DNA from: an uncultured Paracoccus sp.
Lineage (GTDB): Bacteria > Pseudomonadota > Alphaproteobacteria > Rhodobacterales > Rhodobacteraceae
Assembly: GCA_937859005.1 (NCBI GenBank)
Contig: CALLYR010000106.1
Location: 1-16,680, forward strand
DNA: 16,680 bases
Direction: 5' to 3'
In this document: positions 7,214-13,265 of the stretch, one piece after another
Position numbering within the stretch: position 1 is the stretch's first letter
How the letters are laid out: each line of letters starts with the position of its first letter
Program-made: the position numbers and the translations under genes
The notes under the pieces: generated by a model
The model's database searches: none
Told to the model about the DNA's origin: nothing
Seen by the model: only the letters and a program-made list of their open reading frames with translations

Positions 7214-8879
7214 ACGCCTGATCTATCTGCCGCTGGGCGGCGCGGGCGAAATCGGCATGAATGCCTATGTCTATGGCTATGGCCGGCCGGGACGGGAACG
7301 GCTGATCCTGGTCGACCTGGGCGTGACCTTCGGCGACATGGACTCGAGCCCCGGCATCGACCTGGTGATGCCCGACCTGCGCTGGCTGGAGGACAACCGC
7401 GACCGGCTGGAGGCGATCTTCATCACCCACGGCCACGAGGATCACGTGGGCGCCCTGGGCCTGTTGTGGAACCGGCTGAAGGTGCCGGTCTTCGCCCGCC
7501 GCTTTACCGGCACGCTGGCGCGGATGAAGCTGGAAGAGGCCGGGCAGCCCGTCGATCAGCTGCGCATCGTGGACCCGCGCCCCGCCGTGATCGAGGCCGG
7601 GCCGTTCAAGGTGCAGTTCGTCCCCGTCAGTCATTCCATTCCCGAAAGCGCCGCGCTGATCATCGACACGCCCGCGGGCCGCGTCGTCCATTCGGGCGAT
7701 TTCAAGCTGGACGGCACCCCTGTGGTGGGCGAGGCGTTCGATCCCCTGATGTGGCATGACATCGCCGGCGAACGCCCGATCAAGGTGCTGGCCTGCGATT
7801 CGACCAATGTGTTCAGCCCCCATCCCGGCCGGTCCGAATCGCTGCTGGCGACGCCGATTCTGGATTTCGTGATGGCGCAGAAGAACATGGTGGTCGCCAC
7901 CACCTTCGCGTCCAACATCGCGCGGCTGAAGACCCTGGCCGAGGCGGCTGTGGCCGCCGACCGCCAAGTCTGTCTGCTGGGGCGGGCCATGCGCAAGATG
8001 GTGACGGCGGCCGTAGAGACCGGCATCCTGACCAACTTTCCCAAGGTGATCGGCCCGGAAGAAGCCGCCGATCTGCCCCGCCACAAGGTCATGCTGATCG
8101 TCACCGGCAGCCAGGGCGAACGCCGCGCCGCATCCATGCAGCTGTCGATGGGCCGTTATCTGGGACTGCAACTGAAGGAGGGCGACAGCTTCCTGTTCAG
8201 TTCGCGCACGATTCCGGGCAACGAACGCCCGGTGATCCGCATCATGAACAACCTCAGCCGCCTGGGCGTGAACGTCTTTGATGCCGATGCCGGATTCTTC
8301 CATGTGTCGGGCCACGCCAACCGCCCCGACCTGGAGGCTGTGCACGAACTGCTGAAACCGCAGATGCTGATCCCCATGCATGGCGAACACATGCATCTGA
8401 GGGAACATGCCAAGCTGGGGCAGGCCCGTGGCATCCCCGCCGCCATCGCCATCAACGGCACCATGCTGGATCTGTCCGGCGACACGCCGCGCGTGGTGGA
8501 CGAGGTGGAAACCGGCCGGCTTTATCTGGACGGCAATGTGCTGATCGGGGCGATGGACGGGATCGTGCGCGACCGCATCCGCATGGCGCTGAACGGCCAT
8601 GCGACGGTGTCCGTCATCATCGACGAGGACGACAATCCGCTGCCCGATGCCTGGGTCGAGACGATGGGCCTGCCGCGCGAGGGGCGGGCAGGCGTTCCCC
8701 TGGCCCGCCACGTCGAAAGCGAACTGGCCGATTTCCTGGACCGCGCGGACGAGCGCACCATCATGGACGACAAGAAGCTGGACGAGGCGATCCGCAAGAT
8801 CACCCGCCAGGTCATGATGGAGGAGATCGGCAAGAAGTCCGAGGTCACGGTCATCGTCAGCCGACTGGCCGCCGACTGA
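7206..8879 (+). CDS. rnj: Ribonuclease J (metallo-beta-lactamase/beta-CASP nuclease)
   Basis: This is an RNA-processing and decay enzyme with 5'-to-3' exonuclease and endonuclease activity in this family. The 557-residue protein has the standard layout: metallo-beta-lactamase domain (about 1-200 plus a return segment), inserted beta-CASP domain (about 205-370) and C-terminal domain (about 450-557). Zinc ligands are in HGHEDH (75-80), His143 (VSHSIPES) and Asp165 (HSGDFKLD). His370 (SGHANRPD) and His392 (PMHGEHMH) supply the beta-CASP signature residues. AGGGAG at 7193-7198, inside coaX, precedes the ATG by 7 nt, and the two frames overlap as ATGTCTGA. RNase J is absent from E. coli but usual in Rhodobacterales. 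Placement behind the nuo/birA/coaX genes suggests constitutive housekeeping expression. Confidence 0.95.
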   Translation: MSERLIYLPLGGAGEIGMNAYVYGYGRPGRERLILVDLGVTFGDMDSSPGIDLVMPDLRWLEDNRDRLEAIFITHGHEDHVGALGLLWNRLKVPVFARRFTGTLARMKLEEAGQPVDQLRIVDPRPAVIEAGPFKVQFVPVSHSIPESAALIIDTPAGRVVHSGDFKLDGTPVVGEAFDPLMWHDIAGERPIKVLACDSTNVFSPHPGRSESLLATPILDFVMAQKNMVVATTFASNIARLKTLAEAAVAADRQVCLLGRAMRKMVTAAVETGILTNFPKVIGPEEAADLPRHKVMLIVTGSQGERRAASMQLSMGRYLGLQLKEGDSFLFSSRTIPGNERPVIRIMNNLSRLGVNVFDADAGFFHVSGHANRPDLEAVHELLKPQMLIPMHGEHMHLREHAKLGQARGIPAAIAINGTMLDLSGDTPRVVDEVETGRLYLDGNVLIGAMDGIVRDRIRMALNGHATVSVIIDEDDNPLPDAWVETMGLPREGRAGVPLARHVESELADFLDRADERTIMDDKKLDEAIRKITRQVMMEEIGKKSEVTVIVSRLAAD

Positions 8880-8925
8880 CGGGCTCCCGCTTGACCTTGC
8901 GCCCTCGCCATTGCATCCGGCGGGC

Positions 8926-9621
8926 ATGAGCGATTTCGACCCCAACCCGCCGCGCCGCAACTTCTATGGCCGCCGCCACGGCAAGACCCTTCGGCAAAGC
9001 CAGAAGGGCTATCTGGCCGAGGATCTGGGCGATCTGCGCCCGCGCGGCATCACCGTGCAGGACAATCCCGCGCGCGTCCCCCTCGACCCCGCCGCGATCT
9101 TCGGGGATGCCCGGCCCGTCTGGCTGGAGGTCGGCTTCGGCGGGGGCGAGCACATGGTCCACATGGCCGCCCGTTACCCGGATGTCGGCGTCATCGGCTG
9201 CGAGCCCTTCATCAACGGCGTCGCCATGCTGCTGGGCAAGATCAGGGCGGCGGGGGTGACCAATGTCAGCGTCCATCCGGGGGATGCGCGCGACCTGATG
9301 GATGTGCTGCCGGATGCCGGCATTGCGCGGGCGTTCCTGAACTATCCCGATCCCTGGCCCAAGGCCCGCCATCACCGCCGCCGGTTCGTCACGCCGGAAC
9401 ATCTGGTCCCGCTGGCCCGCGTGATGGCGGCGGGGGCCGAGTTTCGCGTCGCGACCGACATTCCCGACTATATGCGCCAGACGCTGGAGGAGGTGCCGAA
9501 GGCGGGATTCACGCTGGTGGCCGAAGGGCCGCAACCGTGGGATGACTGGCTGTCCACCCGATACGAGCAGAAGGCCCTGCGCGAGGGGCGGGTGCCGCAT
9601 TACGCGACCTTCCGCCGCTGA
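8926..9621 (+). CDS. trmB: tRNA (guanine-N7-)-methyltransferase
   Basis: This SAM-dependent enzyme makes 7-methylguanosine at position 46 of the tRNA variable loop. The SAM-binding motif VGFGGGEHM and the family signature PDPWPKARHHRRRF are clear, followed by VATDIPDYM and a C-terminal YEQKALREGR-type element that is near-universal in TrmB. I chose ATG 8926 (231 residues). The frame also allows TTG at 8911, which adds only five residues and has no ribosome-binding site. The 46-nt gap after the RNase J gene contains TTGACC (8891-8896), a good -35 match, but no convincing -10, so a separate promoter is possible and unproven. The alternative is readthrough from the RNase J gene. Confidence 0.94.
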   Translation: MSDFDPNPPRRNFYGRRHGKTLRQSQKGYLAEDLGDLRPRGITVQDNPARVPLDPAAIFGDARPVWLEVGFGGGEHMVHMAARYPDVGVIGCEPFINGVAMLLGKIRAAGVTNVSVHPGDARDLMDVLPDAGIARAFLNYPDPWPKARHHRRRFVTPEHLVPLARVMAAGAEFRVATDIPDYMRQTLEEVPKAGFTLVAEGPQPWDDWLSTRYEQKALREGRVPHYATFRR

Positions 9622-9626
9622 CGCGG

Positions 9627-9659
9627 GCGGGGCTCCGGCGGGGCAGCACCGGGCCCCGC
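9627..9659 (+). terminator. GC-rich hairpin between trmB and aroA (possible terminator or attenuator)
   Basis: Starting 5 nt after the trmB stop, bases 9627-9638 pair with 9649-9659 to give an 11-bp almost all-GC stem with a single bulged T (9634) and a 10-nt loop. No T-tract follows, so it is a weak intrinsic terminator at best. It may instead mark the 3' end of the trmB message or shape the aroA leader. aroA starts only 33 nt later with its own strong ribosome-binding site. Confidence 0.45.
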
Positions 9660-9691
9660 GCGCTATCACATCCGCGAAGAAGGAGAAGCCC

Positions 9692-11023
9692 ATGTCCCAC
9701 GCTGTCGAACCCCGCCCGATGTCCGCCCGCCGTTCCGGTCCGTTGCGCGGACAGGCGCTGGTGCCCGGCGACAAGTCGGTCAGCCATCGCGCCCTGATCC
9801 TGGGCGCGCTGGCGGTGGGCGAGACGCGCATCACCGGATTGCTGGAAGGGCAGGACGTGCTGGACACGGCCCGCGCGATGCAGGCCTTCGGCGCGGAGGT
9901 CGAGCGGGTTGGCAAGGAAGAGTGGATCATTCACGGCGTCGGGGTCGGCGGTTTTGCAGAACCTGCGGGCGTGATCGACTGCGGCAATTCGGGGACCGGC
10001 GTGCGGCTCATCATGGGGGCGATGGCCACGACGCCGATCACCGCCACCTTTACCGGCGATGCCAGCCTGTCGCATCGGCCCATGGGGCGCGTGACCGATC
10101 CGCTGGCGCTGTTCGGGACCGGGATCACGGCGCGCGAGGGCGGGCTGCTGCCCCTGACGATCCGGGGCACGGCGGACCCGGTGCCGGTCCGTTACCGCAC
10201 CCCCGTCGCCAGCGCGCAGATCAAGTCGGCGGTGCTGCTGGCCGGGCTGAACGCGCCGGGTGAAACCGTGGTGATCGAGGCCGAGCCCACCCGCGACCAC
10301 ACCGAACGGATGCTGGGCGGATTCGGCGCCGACATCCGCACCGAGATCACGGACGAAGGCCATGTCATTACCCTGAAGGGCCGTCCCGAACTGCGCCCGC
10401 AAGAGGTCGCGGTGCCGCGCGACCCGTCCTCGGCTGCGTTTCCGGTGGCGGCGGCGCTGATCGTGCCGGGGTCGGAAATCCGCGTCTCCGGCATCAGCCG
10501 CAACCCGACGCGCGACGGGCTGTATGTGACGCTGGCCGAGATGGGCGCGGACCTGACCTGGGAAAACGACCGCGAGGAGGGGGGCGAGCCTGTGGCCGAC
10601 CTGATCGTGCGCCACGGACCCCTGCGCGGCGTCTCCGTGCCCGCCGAACGCGCGGTCAGCATGATCGACGAATTCCCGATCCTGTCGGTGATCGCCGCCG
10701 TGGCGGAAGGTGCTACGGTCATGAACGGGGTGGCGGAACTGCGCGTCAAGGAAAGCGACCGCATCGACGCGATGGCCGTCGGGCTGCGCGCGAACGGGGT
10801 TTCGGTGGACGAGACCCGCGACAGCATGACCGTTCACGGCATGGCGCGCATCCCCGGCGGCGCGACCGCGCAGACCCATCTGGACCACCGCATCGCCATG
10901 TCCTTCCTGGTGCTGGGGCTGGTGACGGATGCGCCGGTGACGGTGGACGACGCCGGTCCCATCGCCACCAGCTTTCCCGATTTCGTGCCGTTGATGCAGG
11001 GCTTGGGCGCGGATATCGGCTGA
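9692..11023 (+). CDS. aroA: 3-phosphoshikimate 1-carboxyvinyltransferase (EPSP synthase, class II-like)
   Basis: This is the shikimate-pathway enzyme joining phosphoenolpyruvate and shikimate-3-phosphate to EPSP, the precursor of chorismate and aromatic amino acids. The 443-residue sequence resembles the Agrobacterium CP4 class II enzyme throughout: PGDKSVSHR with Lys28, Ser29 and Arg33, GDASLSHRPMGRV, SAQIKSAVLLAGLN, TRDHTERML, DPSSAAFP, ELRVKESDR and the late LDHRIAMSFLVLG. At the position of CP4 Ala100 it has Gly101 (GNSGTG). The start is set by AGGAGA at 9681-9686, 5 nt before ATG 9692. The frame remains open back to 9542, but that part overlaps trmB and has no homology. It converges on prpE; the cmk and rpsA genes often found after aroA in alphaproteobacteria are not here. 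Confidence 0.97.
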   Translation: MSHAVEPRPMSARRSGPLRGQALVPGDKSVSHRALILGALAVGETRITGLLEGQDVLDTARAMQAFGAEVERVGKEEWIIHGVGVGGFAEPAGVIDCGNSGTGVRLIMGAMATTPITATFTGDASLSHRPMGRVTDPLALFGTGITAREGGLLPLTIRGTADPVPVRYRTPVASAQIKSAVLLAGLNAPGETVVIEAEPTRDHTERMLGGFGADIRTEITDEGHVITLKGRPELRPQEVAVPRDPSSAAFPVAAALIVPGSEIRVSGISRNPTRDGLYVTLAEMGADLTWENDREEGGEPVADLIVRHGPLRGVSVPAERAVSMIDEFPILSVIAAVAEGATVMNGVAELRVKESDRIDAMAVGLRANGVSVDETRDSMTVHGMARIPGGATAQTHLDHRIAMSFLVLGLVTDAPVTVDDAGPIATSFPDFVPLMQGLGADIG

Positions 11024-11095
11024 ACGGCTGGCAAGGGCAGTCCATACAGTCTCGAACCCCGCGGCAGCAAGTTCAGGACATGACGCAATCAGGTC

Positions 11096-11121
11096 GGCGC
11101 GCAGCCCGCAAGCCGCGCGCC
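11096..11121. terminator. Symmetric hairpin between convergent aroA and prpE
   Basis: GGCGCGC (11096-11102) and GCGCGCC (11115-11121) form a perfect 7-bp all-GC stem around a 12-nt loop. It lies in the 117-nt gap between the ends of aroA (+) and prpE (-), so it could serve both transcripts as a bidirectional terminator. Neither strand has a T-run after the stem, so termination efficiency cannot be judged by eye. The rest of the gap shows no gene or other motif that I can support. Confidence 0.45.
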
Positions 11122-11140
11122 TTCAGGCCGGGCCCGTGGC

Positions 11141-13042
11141 CTATGCCGTTTCGCCGCCGGGATAGCCTGCGCCCTTCAGCGCCGCCGCGATATGATCCAG
11201 CACGGCAGGATCGTCGATCGTCGCGGGCATCTTGAAGTCCTGCCCGTCGGCGATCTTTGTCATGGTGGCGCGCAGGATCTTGCCCGAACGGGTCTTGGGC
11301 AGGCGTTCCACGACGACCGCGGTCTTGAAGGCCGCGACCGGGCCGATGCGGTCGCGCACCATCCGCACCACATCGCGGCAGATGGCCTCGGGCGGGGCCT
11401 CGGCGCCTTTCTTCAGGCACAGGAAGCCCAGCGGCATCTGCCCCTTCAGGCTGTCGGCAACCCCGATCACCGCGCATTCCGCGACGGCCGGGTGACTGGA
11501 CAGCACTTCCTCCATCGCGCCGGTGGACAGGCGATGGCCCGCGACGTTGATGACGTCGTCGGTGCGCGCCATGATATAGAGATATCCGTCCTGGTCCACA
11601 TAACCCGCGTCCCCGGTTTCGTAATATCCGGGGAAGGTCGTGAGGTAGGATTTGCGGAACCGATCCTCGGCGTTCCACAGCGTGGGCAGGGTGCCGGGAG
11701 GCAGGGGCAGCTTGACCGCGACGGCGCCCAGTGTGCCGGGCGGAACGGGATTGCCGCCTTCGTCCAGCACATGGATGTCATAGCCGGGCATCGCGACCGA
11801 GGGGCTGCCGCGCTTGACCGGCAGATGCTCGATCCCGAAGGGGTTGGCGGCGATGGCCCAGCCGGTTTCGGTCTGCCACCAGTGGTCGATGACCGGGACG
11901 CCCAGCTTTTCCTCGGCCCATTGCACGGTGTCGGGGTCGGCCCGCTCGCCCGCCAGGAACAGCGCCTGCAGGCTGCGCAGGTTGTAATCCTTGATGAGTT
12001 CGCCCTCGGGGTCCTCGCGCCGGACGGCGCGGATGGCGGTGGGGGCGGTGAAGAAGGACTTGACCTTGTGGTTCTGGATCACCCGCCAGAAGGCGCCGGC
12101 GTCGGGGGTGCCGACGGGCTTGCCCTCGAACACGATGGTCGTGGCCCCGGCGATCAGCGGGGCATAGCAGATATAGCTGTGCCCGACGACCCAGCCCACG
12201 TCGGAGGCGGCCCAGAACACGTCGCCCGCGTCGATGTTGTAGATATTCTTCATCGTCCAGTTCAGCGCGACCAGATGGCCCGCCGTATGCCGCACGACCC
12301 CCTTGGGCTGGCCCGTGGTGCCCGAGGTGTAAAGGATATAGGCCGGATGGTTGCCCGCAACCGGGACGCATTCGGCGGGTTCCACCCCGAACTGGAAAGT
12401 GTGCCACGCCACGTCGCGGCCTTCGACAAGCTGGGCGACTTCCTGTTCGCGCTGGAAGATCACGCAGAAATCGGGCTTGTGCGCGGCCAGTTCGATCGCG
12501 CGGTCGAGGAGAGGCTTGTAGTGGACGACACGGCCCGGCTCCAGCCCGCAGGAGGCGGCGATGATCGCCTTGGGCGTGCAGTCGTCGATGCGCACGGCCA
12601 GTTCATTGGCGGCGAAGCCGCCGAAGACGACCGAATGGATCGCGCCCAGCCGCGCGCAGGCCAGCATCGCTTCCAGCGCCTCGGGGATCATCGGCATATA
12701 GATGATGACCCGATCGCCCGCCTCGACGCCCATGGCGCGAAGCGCACCCGCCAGCGACGCCACGCGGGTCTGCAGTTCGGCATAGGTGATGCCGCGATAG
12801 GAATTGGTGATCGGACTGTCGTGGATGATGGCCAGCTGGTTGCCGCGCCCGGCCTGCACATGACGGTCCACGGCGTTCCAGCAGGTGTTGACCTGCGCGT
12901 CCGGAAACCATTCGTAAAGTGGCGCGTCGTCGTCGAACAGCGCGCGGCTGGGCGGCGTGACCCAGTCGATCGCCTGGGCCGCATTCATCCAGAACGATTC
13001 GGGGTCGTTCTGCCAGCCCGAATAGATGTCCCTGTAGCTCAT
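11141..13042 (-). CDS. prpE: Propionyl-CoA synthetase (ACSS3/PrpE-like acyl-CoA synthetase)
   Basis: This enzyme activates propionate (possibly also acetate) with ATP and CoA via an acyl-adenylate in the cytoplasm. It is an ANL-superfamily protein of 633 residues. The N-terminal acetyl-CoA-synthetase-type segment (YSGWQNDPESFW) is present. The P-loop is YTSGTTGQPKG (238-248) and the acyl-adenylate site is WWQTETG (388-394). NVAGHRLSTGAMEE is closer to propionate-specific ACSS3 than to acetate Acs (NVSGHRLGTAE). KTRSGKILR carries catalytic Lys588, the residue controlled by reversible acylation in this family. ATG 13042 is chosen because a perfect AGGAGG (13052-13057 on this strand) lies 9 nt upstream; the frame stays open to 13135 without homology. 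Substrate choice between propionate and acetate cannot be settled by eye, but the TTTGCAAA operators upstream favour short-chain acyl-CoA control. Confidence 0.9.
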   Translation of the reverse strand: MSYRDIYSGWQNDPESFWMNAAQAIDWVTPPSRALFDDDAPLYEWFPDAQVNTCWNAVDRHVQAGRGNQLAIIHDSPITNSYRGITYAELQTRVASLAGALRAMGVEAGDRVIIYMPMIPEALEAMLACARLGAIHSVVFGGFAANELAVRIDDCTPKAIIAASCGLEPGRVVHYKPLLDRAIELAAHKPDFCVIFQREQEVAQLVEGRDVAWHTFQFGVEPAECVPVAGNHPAYILYTSGTTGQPKGVVRHTAGHLVALNWTMKNIYNIDAGDVFWAASDVGWVVGHSYICYAPLIAGATTIVFEGKPVGTPDAGAFWRVIQNHKVKSFFTAPTAIRAVRREDPEGELIKDYNLRSLQALFLAGERADPDTVQWAEEKLGVPVIDHWWQTETGWAIAANPFGIEHLPVKRGSPSVAMPGYDIHVLDEGGNPVPPGTLGAVAVKLPLPPGTLPTLWNAEDRFRKSYLTTFPGYYETGDAGYVDQDGYLYIMARTDDVINVAGHRLSTGAMEEVLSSHPAVAECAVIGVADSLKGQMPLGFLCLKKGAEAPPEAICRDVVRMVRDRIGPVAAFKTAVVVERLPKTRSGKILRATMTKIADGQDFKMPATIDDPAVLDHIAAALKGAGYPGGETA

Positions 13043-13051
13043 CCCAAAAGC

Positions 13052-13057
13052 CCTCCT
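13052..13057 (-). promoter_or_regulatory. Consensus ribosome-binding site of prpE
   Basis: On the minus strand this reads AGGAGG, 9 nt before ATG 13042. It decides the prpE start against the longer open frame reaching 13135. Confidence 0.85.
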
Positions 13058-13081
13058 TCCCGTTGCGTGGGTGGTAAGAGC

Positions 13082-13094
13082 CGACTCCGAGTCG
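13082..13094. promoter_or_regulatory. Palindrome CGACTC-C-GAGTCG in the prpE leader
   Basis: Two 6-bp arms, CGACTC and GAGTCG, are perfectly symmetric around one base, about 40-50 nt before the prpE start codon. On the minus strand TTGAAC (13101-13096) and TACCAC (13078-13073) flank it with a 17-nt spacer, a weak promoter-like arrangement. If that promoter is real, the palindrome sits inside the spacer, where a repressor could act. Both readings are tentative. Confidence 0.3.
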
Positions 13095-13128
13095 TTCAAG
13101 GATGTTACCGGAAACAGGGGTGCAGTTT

Positions 13129-13136
13129 TATGCAAA
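13129..13136 (-). promoter_or_regulatory. Possible third, degenerate ScfR half-site (TATGCAAA)
   Basis: TATGCAAA differs from TTTGCAAA at one base. Its centre is 32 bp from the nearest exact TTTGCAAA, about three helical turns, so a bound protein would face the same side of the DNA. It is the copy closest to prpE. A chance match in this locally AT-rich patch is possible. Confidence 0.35.
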
Positions 13137-13157
13137 TTTCCTGCCGGTCACCTGAAT

Positions 13158-13219
13158 GGCTTTGCAAACCTGCTCTGGCGGAACGCAATGGCGAAACGCG
13201 CCGCCCGGTTTGCAAAGCC
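13158..13219 (-). promoter_or_regulatory. Twin TTTGCAAA operators upstream of prpE (ScfR/PccR-type)
   Basis: TTTGCAAA occurs exactly at 13161-13168 and 13209-13216. The flanks extend the match: GGCTTTGCAAACC (13158-13170) is the perfect reverse complement of GGTTTGCAAAGCC (13207-13219), with 37 unrelated bases between. TTTGCAAA is the known core recognised by the short-chain fatty acyl-CoA regulators (ScfR family: PccR of Rhodobacter sphaeroides, which acts on propionyl-CoA carboxylase genes; RamB of Corynebacterium). The sites lie 119-174 nt upstream of the start codon of an acyl-CoA synthetase, where a control region is expected. In PccR targets the two palindromes are 4 bp apart; here they are 40 bp apart, so looping or two independent dimers would be needed. 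No ScfR gene is in this window. Confidence 0.7.
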
Positions 13220-13236
13220 CCTGGCAGGCAGTGCGG

Positions 13237-13259
13237 GCAGGGGGCCGCCCCCCGCCTGC
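13237..13259 (-). terminator. Hairpin just downstream of maeB
   Basis: On the minus strand, starting 6 nt after the maeB TGA, GCAGG-(C)-GGG pairs with CCC-CCTGC to give an 8-bp GC stem with one bulged base and a 6-nt loop. No U-tract follows. Its position between maeB and the prpE operators suggests that it ends the maeB transcript and lets prpE be controlled on its own. An alternative pairing of 13224-13229 with 13254-13259 is also possible. Confidence 0.45.
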
Positions 13260-13265
13260 AAGCCA

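Noticed and set aside
7176..8960. 594-codon minus-strand frame opposite the RNase J gene
   Set aside because: It is a shadow of a conserved gene; its His/Gln/Gly-rich translation shows no family signature.
9542..9691. 50-codon N-terminal extension of aroA
   Set aside because: It overlaps the 3' end of trmB in another frame; AGGAGA and the CP4-like MSH N-terminus place the start at 9692.
13043..13135. 31-codon N-terminal extension of prpE
   Set aside because: It would put the AGGAGG and the leader palindrome inside the coding region, and the residues do not match the family.
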